A stretch of DNA of 64,000 bases from CAZDXB01 sp964509335. Its GTDB lineage: Bacteria; Bacteroidota; Ignavibacteria; Kapaibacteriales; UBA2268. A program made the translations under genes and the position numbers. Below, piece after piece: positions 16,278 to 24,616 of this stretch; the first letter of the stretch is position 1, and the number at the start of each line of letters is the position of its first letter. The notes beneath the pieces are model-generated. The model was not told where the DNA came from and searched no databases. It saw nothing but the letters and a program-made list of their open reading frames with translations. The stretch spans positions 28,111 to 92,110 of the forward strand of contig CAZDXB010000011.1 of assembly GCA_964509335.1 (NCBI GenBank), given 5' to 3'.

Positions 16278-16587
16278 AAAAGAGACTAAAAAATGAATCT
16301 AGACGAAGCTTCCGAAGGTTTGAATGCTTTCGGAGGGGTAAAACACAATAGAAACATACTGGTTACAAAGAACGTAGGATAACAAAGGAAATTTACTAAG
16401 GCTAAGTATCAAAAATGCGAAGACGACGCCCTGAAAAACGCCCCGAGAAAAGAACGCTTAGCGACACAATACACATATGTTTATAATAATCAATCAATTA
16501 ACCCGTCAAAAGTAAAAACAAATTTTGTTTGTAATTTTTTAATTTGTTTTGTAAATTCCAAACAAAAATATTTGAATAGGAAAAAAA
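16278..16587. other. Intergenic region carrying a partial gatC duplicate
   Basis: There is no supported gene. An ATG at 16292 opens only a 29-codon frame (MNLDEASEGLNAFGG start). Bases 16422-16445 are identical to the 3' part of gatC. From about 16455 to the TIGR04255 gene the sequence is AT-rich and probably holds that cassette's promoter. Confidence 0.6.
16422..16453 (+). repeat. Direct repeat of the gatC 3' end
   Basis: 24 identical bases match 13663-13686, and the next 8 bases match at 6 positions. Read in the gatC frame both encode DDALKNAPRK. At Arg the codons differ (CGC in gatC, AGA here), and then the sequences part. The two copies enclose 2.7 kb with the restriction-modification pair. 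This resembles the duplicated gene end left by an integrating element, although no integrase is present. Confidence 0.8.
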
Positions 16588-17292
16588 ATGGAATTGCCAA
16601 AGAGAATTAGTCCCTGTCCAATAGTGGATGCTTTACTTGAAATACGATTTTCAACAAAGATAGACCCAAACGCTGTTTTTGGGATAATATACAAAGAAAT
16701 TCAAGACGATTTTGAAAAAGTTGAGAAGCTACCTATTCTGGAATTACCAGACGCAATAAGATCTTCAGAAAAGAATTTCAAGTTTAAACCGTATTACCGT
16801 TTACCAAAAGACAATTTTGTAATCCAAGTTGGTCCAGACGTACTAACGATTAGTTCTTTTCCAGAGTATAGCGGATGGAGTTTATTTTCCAAGAAAATCT
16901 ATTCCGTGTTAGAAAGAATTGAAAAAGTTGACATTATTGATTCGATTATAAGAATCGGAATGCGTTATATTAACTTCTTTGAAAGAAACATATATGATAA
17001 TATAAATCTGAGAATATCTTTGCGGAGCAAAATAATTAACTACAAAAATACTGTAATTAGAACAGAAATCAACCAAGAGGATTTTCAAAGCACTTTGCAA
17101 ATATCAAATAACGCGGAGCACAAGGGCGAAAAAGGATCAATTATCGATATTGATACTTTTATCACCGACGGCATAAAAGATTTTTTCTCTAAAAAAGAAG
17201 AAATAATCGAAAATGGACATCAAAAAGAAAAAGAATTATTTTTTTCCTTATTAAAAAAAGATTTTTTAGCAAAATTGAATCCAGAGTATTAA
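16588..17292 (+). CDS. TIGR04255 family protein
   Basis: 234 residues, soluble. It matches the sporadically distributed TIGR04255 family: an N-terminal 'cPIvdALLEIRF' (PIVDALLEIRFSTKIDPNAV, ~12-31), a central 'f.iqvGpdvlsis.fpeYsGW..F...i' (VIQVGPDVLTISSFPEYSGW, ~82-101), then 'i.RiGmRYINfFe' (IRIGMRYINFFERN, ~127-140). The family's biochemical role is not established as far as I know. AGGA lies 7 bp before the ATG. Codon use is clearly more AT-rich than in core genes. It leads a tight three-gene cassette (1 bp, then a 4-bp overlap). Confidence 0.85.
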   Translation: MELPKRISPCPIVDALLEIRFSTKIDPNAVFGIIYKEIQDDFEKVEKLPILELPDAIRSSEKNFKFKPYYRLPKDNFVIQVGPDVLTISSFPEYSGWSLFSKKIYSVLERIEKVDIIDSIIRIGMRYINFFERNIYDNINLRISLRSKIINYKNTVIRTEINQEDFQSTLQISNNAEHKGEKGSIIDIDTFITDGIKDFFSKKEEIIENGHQKEKELFFSLLKKDFLAKLNPEY

Positions 17293-17293
17293 T

Positions 17294-17626
17294 ATGACCG
17301 CAGACACCAACACAACCAATGTAACGATAAAAAATTTATTGCTTTTAGCGACAGCGACATTTGGCACGAGCGTCGCAAGCTCTCAATCGCCTGAGAACGC
17401 TGAAGATTTGATACCCGAAAGAGGGTTTAAATACGAAAAGCCTAGCAGTTTGTCTGATTGGAGAGACAATGCTTTCAATGATTTATCTGATTACTCATTT
17501 AAAATTGATTATCAAGAAAAAATTCAAACTATATTAGACTTTTCAAAAAAAATAATCCGAAATTCAGTTGATATTGACAGCGAATTTGTCGATATAGTCA
17601 ACGAGGATTTTTGGGAATTAATATGA
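17294..17626 (+). CDS. Small protein with one hydrophobic segment, middle gene of the TIGR04255 cassette
   Basis: 110 residues, not recognised. Residues ~12-30 are hydrophobic (IKNLLLLATATFGTSVASSQ) and could be a signal anchor or a weak signal peptide. The rest is polar, with a helical stretch (YQEKIQTILDFSKKIIRNSV) and an acidic C-terminus. It starts 1 bp after the TIGR04255 stop and overlaps the next gene by ATGA, so the three products are probably made in fixed ratio. Confidence 0.6.
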   Translation: MTADTNTTNVTIKNLLLLATATFGTSVASSQSPENAEDLIPERGFKYEKPSSLSDWRDNAFNDLSDYSFKIDYQEKIQTILDFSKKIIRNSVDIDSEFVDIVNEDFWELI

Positions 17627-18240
17627 ATTTTGAAGATTTAAAAATATATCTGCCAAAATTTTTATCGGTTGAATCAGAAAAAGAGTTGTTTGAAGGATTA
17701 AAAGATTTTCCTGACAATATTGACTCAAGAATTTACACTGATTATTTGTCGTGTAAAGACTTATTATACCAAGGGGATGGTATTAAGAACATGTTAGTAT
17801 TTCATCTTCCAAGCTCAGAAATTCGAAAAGCGCCAAGTATGATTCTTTCTAATACTTGCGCTATCGACTTAAAAAACAAACGTTCTTTTTCTTCGCAAAT
17901 AGTATATGCGCCTATTTTTAAATTGGATAAATACAAAAAATCATTATACAATAAATCAAGAAAAAGCGAGGAACAAATTGAATCGCATATTGAAGCAATT
18001 AAGAAACAAAGAATAACTCAAATTTTCTTTTTACCTAAGATTCAAGGAAAACTCGAGGACTCAATTGTTTTCTTTGATCGAATATTAAATTGTCCTAATA
18101 ATATGGTAAATAGAAAGAAATTGAATGAGCTTAGAATTTTTACTTTAAGTGATTATGGAGCATATTTATTTTTACTCAAGCTCTCAATTCATTTTACTAG
18201 AATTCAAGATAAAGTTGAAAGAAAAAGTCTAAGAATTTAG
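17623..18240 (+). CDS. Uncharacterised third gene of the TIGR04255 cassette
   Basis: 205 residues from ATG 17623, which overlaps the previous stop (ATGA); an upstream in-frame TTG at 17611 is less likely. No family name is offered. Visible features are SMILSNTCAIDLKNKRSFSS followed by VYAPIF (~77-105), a pattern like 'vlSn.CDi......v.vAPi' seen in a scattered group of uncharacterised accessory proteins. A highly charged helix (NKSRKSEEQIESHIEAIKKQ) and a C-terminal helix (YLFLLKLSIHFTRIQDKVER) follow. No signal peptide. AT-rich codon use matches its two partners. Confidence 0.6.
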   Translation: MNFEDLKIYLPKFLSVESEKELFEGLKDFPDNIDSRIYTDYLSCKDLLYQGDGIKNMLVFHLPSSEIRKAPSMILSNTCAIDLKNKRSFSSQIVYAPIFKLDKYKKSLYNKSRKSEEQIESHIEAIKKQRITQIFFLPKIQGKLEDSIVFFDRILNCPNNMVNRKKLNELRIFTLSDYGAYLFLLKLSIHFTRIQDKVERKSLRI

Positions 18241-18394
18241 CGGTATATCAAAAGCGTGGAGTGTACCCAAAATTATGACAATCCAGCTAAGCTATATTTT
18301 GATTTTTATATGTGGTCGGCGCTATTTAACTGTTCCGTGTATAAAACTCTGACGCGAAACAGAAACTAATTACAAACATTTACACACTAATGTT

Positions 18395-18979
18395 TTATAT
18401 GCGATATTGTGCAAGTTGCTTTTTTATATATTCTTTAATATCAAAGCTTTCTATGTTCGATTTTGAAGATAAATATAATGGATGGCGGGGATGCCCTTTC
18501 TTTGTTTTCTTTCCTATTGACATCCAATTACATTCGTACTTCAAGGTCGTTTCGTATATATCAGCCAAACATTTTATTAAGAATGGTCTTTTTTCAATAA
18601 GCGTTCCCCATGCAGCCCAAATTCTTTGATTAGGAAATTCTTTTAATATTCGATTGAAATAAATTAAATTATTTTCGTGAATACCAATGTCTAAGTCTTT
18701 GTGTATTCCCTTTGGGTCGGTAGTTCTCTGTGGATAAATATTTAGCATTAACCAGCTGTCAAAACTATTATTATGAGCCAGTCGTTCAACAGATTTTATT
18801 GTGTTGTCTATATTACCGGGTTCTGCTGTACTTGGATTGATTCCGAAACAAATTAGAGGATTTTTTCCTTTTGTACCAAGAATATATCTAATTAAATTTT
18901 CTTTATCGTTTTCGTACAGCCACTTTTGTCCCCCAACAACTGTTTGGTGTATTGTTTTTAGCATTTCTTGTCTTGTCAT
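18395..18979 (-). CDS. DUF1643 domain protein
   Basis: 194 residues, soluble. It shows the DUF1643 plan: 'R..L.R.....+p.i.fgiNPStA' (LICFGINPSTAEPGNIDNTI, ~42-61), 'l.NiyP.Ratdp' (LMLNIYPQRTTDPKGI, ~76-91), 'aWG' (RIWAAWGTLIEKRPF, ~118-132) and 'kGhPrHPLYLs' (KKGHPRHPLYLSSKS, ~160-174). The family is common in phage and accessory regions and its function is unknown. It is convergent with the TIGR04255 cassette, with about 150 bp of AT-rich sequence between them and no other gene in it. Confidence 0.82.
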   Translation of the reverse strand: MTRQEMLKTIHQTVVGGQKWLYENDKENLIRYILGTKGKNPLICFGINPSTAEPGNIDNTIKSVERLAHNNSFDSWLMLNIYPQRTTDPKGIHKDLDIGIHENNLIYFNRILKEFPNQRIWAAWGTLIEKRPFLIKCLADIYETTLKYECNWMSIGKKTKKGHPRHPLYLSSKSNIESFDIKEYIKKQLAQYRI

Positions 18980-19065
18980 ATCTTTGTTATTATTAGCATG
19001 TTACACAACTAAGCATTCCATATGAAATTTACCATTTATTCTCAAAAAAACAAAATTTCCAATAA

Positions 19066-21195
19066 CTAACTTATACTTCCCCGCCCCCTTAAAACAACCC
19101 CAACCATCGACAGCGCCGCGAAGCCGGCGGCAATATAGCAGGACGCCGACAAGCCCAAGACGGGCAGTATTAGCGAGGCGCAGAGCAGAGCGCCAATCGA
19201 GGAGCCGAACATGTCCGCGCCGTAAAGCGCGCCGGCGGCTTCCGCCGCTTCTGTCTTCCTTATTTCCGACGCGGCGGTAAATTCCGCGCCGATTATAGCG
19301 GCGAAGATTAGCGTCAGAGCCATAAACATCGTTACGGTCAGAGAAATCGGCAAATTTACGTCCTTAATCAATTGCAAGAGCGGCGGCAGAACGACCAGAA
19401 AAACGGCGGACGCCGCTATAAGCCAAGCCAGGCTTTTGCGCGCCGTCGGCGTTTTCAAGCGCGAGCTCGCGTAAGCCGCGCCCGCGGTCAGACCTATCAT
19501 AAAGACGGCGGAAATCGTCCCCAGCATTAAGTAAACGTAGCCGTAAATGATTTGGAACGCCACGAGAAAAACCACCTGCGCGGAACTCGCCGCAAAGCCG
19601 CTCGCGAACAGAGCGAACGTCGCTTCGTCGAATTTGACGGCGAACAAAATCAGCGGTATTAATAACACCGCGAATATCCAATAGACGCTGAATTGAAACT
19701 GGCTCAGCCAAAAGTTCGTCTGCTCGTAATACGCTACCGGTTGAAAATCGCGGTTAAGCTCGGCGTCTTTGTTCAGTTTCTCTAAGATTTGGTCGCTCTT
19801 GAATTGCACCGAGAATTTGTCGTAATAATATCTGTTGACGTATTCGGTCTGAATGTTTTTTCTCGCGATTAGCTCGCCAATTGAATACGATAGCTTCGAG
19901 TCGGAAGCTATGTAATAATAATCGCTACCCTGTATTAGGATAATGTTTTCGAACGATTTTCTCAAAGTCGAGTAAATAATCGAATTCAAAGATTCCGCCT
20001 CTTTGTTCAGGTAATTGCCGGACGAAGGCAGAGCCAGCGAGACGACGCCCTTGTCCGTCAGAACTTTCTTCAGCGACTCGAAGAAGTCCAAAGCGTAATA
20101 CCTGTTCGTCTGCGCGGTCGAGGGCGGCGGCTTGTTTATTATTACGGCGTCGTATTTAGCTTCGGGATTCCGCAGGTAAATTCTCGCGTCCTTCGATATT
20201 ACGTTTACGTTTTCGTAATCCCTGAAAGCGTCTATTCGCCGCGTAAGTTCGAGTAGTTCGACGTTTATCTCGAGGTAGTCCAAGCGTTCGGGCTTGTGTT
20301 TCAAGATTTGCTCGACGACGCCGAAGTATCCCCCGCCGATTAAAAGAACGTTCCGCGGATTTTCGACTTGCGCCAAAGCGTAATGCGCCGTCTCTTCGTT
20401 GCGAACGGGATTCGCCGAGGAAGCCGCCAAAGCGCCGTTCAAATATAGATTAGTTTGCCCCGACGTTTTGGTAATTAGCGCGTTACCGTATGGCGTTTCT
20501 TCGTTCGCCGTGATTTTTTGCCTGGGAAAGAGGTAGCCCTTAGATATATCGTCGAGATTGAAGAAAACGGACGTTGCCGCGGCGATTAATACGACAGCCG
20601 CAACGGCGCCGATATATTTCTTCGAAAACGCTAGCGACGCGACGAAAACGACTACGCAGTTGAGTATTGCCAGAGTAGCGAGTATTTCGAACGTTTCCAT
20701 TATATCGACGATCAGGAAGCTGAACAAAAAACCGCCCAACGCTCCGCCCAGCGCGTCTAAGTAATACGTTTTCGACAGGGGCTTGTCGCCGGAAGATAGC
20801 TGAGCGAACAGCGAGAACAAAAAGCCCGACGACAGACAGTATGGCAAAAGAGCGACCGCCGATATAGCCGTTATTTGCGCTAAGTTCGCCGTTACGCCGA
20901 CCTCGAATATATGATGCCAGCCGAGCCGCAGAGCGAAGATAGCGGCGAAAGCAAATAGCGGAGCGGCTGTTTGAAGTATTAGCAAAACGCTATCTTTTCG
21001 GGCGGATTTGGAGATTAGCTTGCCCAAACGCGCGCCGGCGCCGGTTTCCAAGAGCCACAGCGACAGAACGACGCCCAAAACCAGCTCGTTGCCCTCGACG
21101 AAGTTGATGAACTCGCGCATAAAGATGATTTGAGCGGCGAGCGCGGTAAAGCCCGCGGCAGCTATGGCTATATATATTACGGTCGTTCTGCGCAA
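19066..21195 (-). CDS. Membrane-embedded spermidine-synthase-like methyltransferase-fold protein
   Basis: 709 residues. About seven N-terminal membrane helices (~5-210; IYIAIAAAGFTALAAQIIFM is the first) surround a central spermidine-synthase-like domain (~225-480), and six or so helices follow (~495-709). The central domain has the nucleotide-binding loop VLLIGGGYFGVVEQIL, acidic strand end DYLEINVELLE and DAVIINKPPPSTAQTNRYY. In true spermidine synthases the loop after the last motif holds the catalytic Asp ('vi.DssdP'); here it is INKPPP, so polyamine synthesis is doubtful. It is common in environmental bacteria with unknown substrate. Higher G+C than the flanking accessory genes suggests it is core. 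Confidence 0.78.
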   Translation of the reverse strand: MRRTTVIYIAIAAAGFTALAAQIIFMREFINFVEGNELVLGVVLSLWLLETGAGARLGKLISKSARKDSVLLILQTAAPLFAFAAIFALRLGWHHIFEVGVTANLAQITAISAVALLPYCLSSGFLFSLFAQLSSGDKPLSKTYYLDALGGALGGFLFSFLIVDIMETFEILATLAILNCVVVFVASLAFSKKYIGAVAAVVLIAAATSVFFNLDDISKGYLFPRQKITANEETPYGNALITKTSGQTNLYLNGALAASSANPVRNEETAHYALAQVENPRNVLLIGGGYFGVVEQILKHKPERLDYLEINVELLELTRRIDAFRDYENVNVISKDARIYLRNPEAKYDAVIINKPPPSTAQTNRYYALDFFESLKKVLTDKGVVSLALPSSGNYLNKEAESLNSIIYSTLRKSFENIILIQGSDYYYIASDSKLSYSIGELIARKNIQTEYVNRYYYDKFSVQFKSDQILEKLNKDAELNRDFQPVAYYEQTNFWLSQFQFSVYWIFAVLLIPLILFAVKFDEATFALFASGFAASSAQVVFLVAFQIIYGYVYLMLGTISAVFMIGLTAGAAYASSRLKTPTARKSLAWLIAASAVFLVVLPPLLQLIKDVNLPISLTVTMFMALTLIFAAIIGAEFTAASEIRKTEAAEAAGALYGADMFGSSIGALLCASLILPVLGLSASCYIAAGFAALSMVGVVLRGRGSIS

Positions 21196-21376
21196 CGTAT
21201 CGTTCCATTTTTTTCTTGCGTTCGGTTAAATATAGCAAAAAATAGGGGTATGGCAAGGAGATTTGGGAAAACGCGATAAGTCGAATTTGAAAAAGAGAGG
21301 GGAATGTAATATATTGGAATTATATAATTTCGGTATTGATTAATAAAAGTCTCATCATTAATGCTTTAATTTACTA

Positions 21377-23392
21377 ATGAATAGGAACGAAGCGGAAAAC
21401 ACTTTAAAGAAACTTTTTCAGCTTAATCGTTTTTACGATTTACAATGGGATATCATTGAGCGTTTGCTTAACGGAAAAAGAATTCTTTTTATAGAGAAAA
21501 CGGGATACGGAAAATCTCTTTGCTATCAGTTTACCGCAACTCAGCTCGAAGGCGTAACTATAGTTTTCTCTCCCTTAATTGCGTTGATGCGAGACCAAGT
21601 CAATAGTATGAACAACAAAGTCGCTCGAGCGGCGACGATTAACTCCAATCAGTCAAAGGAAGAAAACGAAGAAATCATTAACGAAGCCAAACTAAACAAA
21701 CTCGACATACTTTATATAGCGCCGGAAAGAATGGAGAACGCCGAATGGATAAGAGACGCCCGCGAAATGAATATTGCTATGATTGTAATCGACGAAGCGC
21801 ATTGTATTTCGATTTGGGGACAAAGTTTTCGTCCAAATTATCGTAGGATTGTCAATCTAGTCAAATTACTTCCTAAGAACTTTCCGGTATTGGCTACGAC
21901 TGCTACTGCGACCAAGCGAGTAGAAATCGACGTAAAAGAACAAATTGGCGAAGACATAAAAACTATTAGAGGGAGGCTATTAAGACCAAATATAAATTTA
22001 TTTGTAAAAATAGTTAATAGCGAGGATGAAAAATTCTATTGGCTTGCCGAATACTTTCCTAAAATTCCCAAAACGGGCATAATATACACGGGGACTAGAG
22101 CAAATACCGATATATTTTCTAATTGGCTCCAATATTTGGGATTTAATTCCGCTTCTTATAGCGGCAGATTAGACGGCGAGACAAGGAAAAGAGTAGAAGA
22201 AGATTTCCTCAATAATAAATTAGATTGCGTAGTATCTACGAACGCGCTTGGTATGGGAATAGACAAACCGGATATTCGGTTTATTATCCACACGCAAATA
22301 CCGCAGTCTCCGATTTATTATTACCAAGAGATAGGTCGAGCCGGTAGAGACGGACAATCCGCATATGCTATATTATTATACAATCCCGAAAGGGATACGA
22401 AGTTGCCTCAAAGTTTTATTGACGGTAGCAAACCGACTGAAGAAGAATATAGAAAAGTAATGTCCGTCGCGAAGAAATCATTAATGGGCAGAAATCAAAT
22501 AATTAAAGCGACGAATCTGAAGCAAACGCAAGTCGAGGTTATTCTAGCCGATTTGATTGACCAAGACATATTAAACGAATACCAAGACGGTAGAAGTAAA
22601 AAGTATTTTTATAATATCGACGCTCCCGAGCTTGACGTTTCTTCTTTTAAAACCCTGAGAAACGCGCAGGAAAAGGAATTATACGATATGATAAAATATA
22701 CTGAAATCAAATCTTGCAGGATGCAATATTTATGCGAATACTTGGGAGACAACCAACGCGAACCTTGTAGAATTTGCGATAACGATAGAAAGAAAACTCT
22801 AAACTTAAAAAATGTCGAGCTTTCTAAAAACAAGCTGAAGAAATTTAGAGAAAGTTTTTTCCCGGAACTGGAAGTAGAAACAAAAAGGAGCAATATAGTT
22901 AACGGAGTAGCCGCGTCTTATTATGGAGTTACTAACGTCGGTTCGACGATACATAATTCAAAATACGTAAGCGGCAATGATTTCCCCGACTGGATTTTAG
23001 GATTAACCCTGAAAGCTTTTAGAAAACGCTACGGCAAAGAAAAATTCGATTTAATCTTATACGTCCCGCCGACGGAATCGGGAGATTTAGTTAAACGATT
23101 CGCCGAAAAAATATCTTCGATTTTGAAAATTCCTATGTCGCATAAGCTTATTAAAATAGCTTCAACTTCTCCGCAAAAAGTTTTTCAAAGCGGAATTTCA
23201 AAAAGAGACAACGTTAAAAATAAATTTATATACAAGAACGTTGATGAAATAGCGGGTAAAAAGATTTTGTTAGTTGACGATATTTTTGATAGCGGATATA
23301 CGATTAAGGAAATTGGGAAATATTTAACGAGCGTTAACGCGAAAGTTATAGCTCCTCTAGTAATAGCGAAAACTGTCGGAGGCGATATATAA
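21377..23392 (+). CDS. RecQ-like DNA helicase fused to a phosphoribosyltransferase domain
   Basis: 671 residues. The RecQ-type core is complete: Walker A EKTGYGKS (40-47), DEAH 139-142 followed by the RecQ aromatic loop CISIWGQSFRPNY, TTATAT (motif III, ~174-179), STNALGMGIDKPD (motif V) and QEIGRAGRDGQ (motif VI, 317-327). A RecQ zinc-binding region follows with Cys447, Cys464 and Cys467; the usual fourth Cys is Asp470, though Cys453 is near. In place of an HRDC domain, residues ~510-671 form a type I phosphoribosyltransferase with PRPP loop LLVDDIFDSGYT (631-642). The next gene, 1 bp away, is DprA-like. PRTase + DprA is the ShosTA theme, so a phage-defence or conflict role is inferred. Confidence 0.85.
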   Translation: MNRNEAENTLKKLFQLNRFYDLQWDIIERLLNGKRILFIEKTGYGKSLCYQFTATQLEGVTIVFSPLIALMRDQVNSMNNKVARAATINSNQSKEENEEIINEAKLNKLDILYIAPERMENAEWIRDAREMNIAMIVIDEAHCISIWGQSFRPNYRRIVNLVKLLPKNFPVLATTATATKRVEIDVKEQIGEDIKTIRGRLLRPNINLFVKIVNSEDEKFYWLAEYFPKIPKTGIIYTGTRANTDIFSNWLQYLGFNSASYSGRLDGETRKRVEEDFLNNKLDCVVSTNALGMGIDKPDIRFIIHTQIPQSPIYYYQEIGRAGRDGQSAYAILLYNPERDTKLPQSFIDGSKPTEEEYRKVMSVAKKSLMGRNQIIKATNLKQTQVEVILADLIDQDILNEYQDGRSKKYFYNIDAPELDVSSFKTLRNAQEKELYDMIKYTEIKSCRMQYLCEYLGDNQREPCRICDNDRKKTLNLKNVELSKNKLKKFRESFFPELEVETKRSNIVNGVAASYYGVTNVGSTIHNSKYVSGNDFPDWILGLTLKAFRKRYGKEKFDLILYVPPTESGDLVKRFAEKISSILKIPMSHKLIKIASTSPQKVFQSGISKRDNVKNKFIYKNVDEIAGKKILLVDDIFDSGYTIKEIGKYLTSVNAKVIAPLVIAKTVGGDI

Positions 23393-23393
23393 T

Positions 23394-24572
23394 ATGATTG
23401 ATATAAATAAACCGGTATTTTGGATAGCCATAGCCCATTTGCCTCGATGGACTACTGAAAGAATAAACCGCTTAATTATTAAGATTCTTCACGAAGAAAA
23501 GATAACCTTGGAAGAATTTTTTGAAATGGATAAAAAGCAATGGAAAAAAATCTTTCCTTTTAGCGGCAAGGAAATTAACGACTTAGAGTTAAATAAAAAA
23601 GAATTGCCTCGTCTCGCCTTTATCGCCGAACAACTGCAAAATGAAGGATTTCATATTATACCAATTAATTCGACTGATTATCCTCCCGTTTTAAAAGAAA
23701 ATCTCAAAGTTAAAAAAAGTCCTCCCGTTTTATACGTTAAAGGCAAAAGAGGGCTTCTTCACCGAGAAGCGGTCGCTATCGTCGGTTCGAGAAACGCAGG
23801 GAAAAAAGCGTTGGAATTCACCGAAAAAATTGCAAAGAAAGCTGTAAACGAGAATAAAATCGTTGCTAGCGGTTTCGCAAAAGGAATCGATAGGAAAGCC
23901 CTCGAAAGCGCCGTCAAATTTGACGGGAAAAGCATAATCGTTTTGCCCCAAGGCATTTTAACTTTCGGCTCCGGATTTAAGAAATTCTACGAGCAAATTG
24001 TTAACGGCAAGGTCCTCGTTGTAAGCTCATTTTTTCCTAAAGCCGCTTGGAATGTTGGGTTCGCGATGGCTCGCAACGCTTACATCTACGGCTTAGCCGG
24101 CGAGATTTACGTTGCCGAATCAGGCGATAAAGGGGGAACTTGGGAAGGGGTAAAAGACGGTTTAAAAAGAGGAAGAAGAATTTTTGTTAGAGAACCGAGC
24201 CCAACAGAAAAAAACGCTAATTCAAAATTAATTAAACTGGGAGCCGTTCCCGTCGATTTTTCTGGCAATCCAATAGCGATTGAAAGAAAACAAGAAGAAA
24301 GTCTGTTTGAAACGAAACCGTCCGAACATTTAGTAAGCGAAAGCAAACCTAATTACGATTCTAAGGAAGAAAGTAATGTTGAACGCAAGATAATCAAAGT
24401 ATTACAAAAAGAAGGAACCTTTTCTTCAAAAGAACTTATAGATAAACTCGGTTTGAATTGGAGCGGCAAAAAGATGACCGAATATTTAAAGAAACGTTCC
24501 GACGTAAAAATAATCAAAGGCAAACCGCTAAAATTTGAATTCGATAAAACTTGCCGCGACAGCCTTTTTTAG
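23394..24572 (+). CDS. DprA/Smf-like protein, partner of the RecQ-PRTase gene
   Basis: 392 residues. The N-terminal ~100 residues are helical (SAM-like, as in DprA). Residues ~110-275 are a DprA Rossmann-type domain: VAIVGSRNAGKKALEFTEKI (127-146), VASGFAKGIDRKALESAVKF (157-176), IIVLPQGI (181-188) and NVGFAMARNAYIYGLAGEIYV. A winged-helix end (~330-392: IIKVLQKEGTFSSKELIDKL) matches the DprA C-terminal domain. Housekeeping DprA loads RecA on incoming ssDNA; this copy has a very short spacing to a helicase-PRTase gene and is more likely a specialised paralogue, like ShosA. Start ATG 23394 is 1 bp past the previous stop. Confidence 0.85.
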   Translation: MIDINKPVFWIAIAHLPRWTTERINRLIIKILHEEKITLEEFFEMDKKQWKKIFPFSGKEINDLELNKKELPRLAFIAEQLQNEGFHIIPINSTDYPPVLKENLKVKKSPPVLYVKGKRGLLHREAVAIVGSRNAGKKALEFTEKIAKKAVNENKIVASGFAKGIDRKALESAVKFDGKSIIVLPQGILTFGSGFKKFYEQIVNGKVLVVSSFFPKAAWNVGFAMARNAYIYGLAGEIYVAESGDKGGTWEGVKDGLKRGRRIFVREPSPTEKNANSKLIKLGAVPVDFSGNPIAIERKQEESLFETKPSEHLVSESKPNYDSKEESNVERKIIKVLQKEGTFSSKELIDKLGLNWSGKKMTEYLKKRSDVKIIKGKPLKFEFDKTCRDSLF

Positions 24573-24616
24573 CTACTTTAATTATTTTTACGCCGTTAAA
24601 TATACTATCCCCCCCT

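Noticed and set aside
13663..16453. Complete integrative element with integrase
   Set aside because: A direct repeat exists, but there is no integrase, excisionase or transposase in the interval; only a repeat-flanked insertion is claimed.
19066..21195. Polyamine biosynthesis gene speE
   Set aside because: The catalytic Asp motif is replaced and many membrane helices are present, so the symbol is not applied.
23394..24572. Housekeeping competence gene dprA
   Set aside because: Tight coupling to a RecQ-PRTase gene and location in an accessory stretch favour a specialised paralogue; the symbol is withheld.
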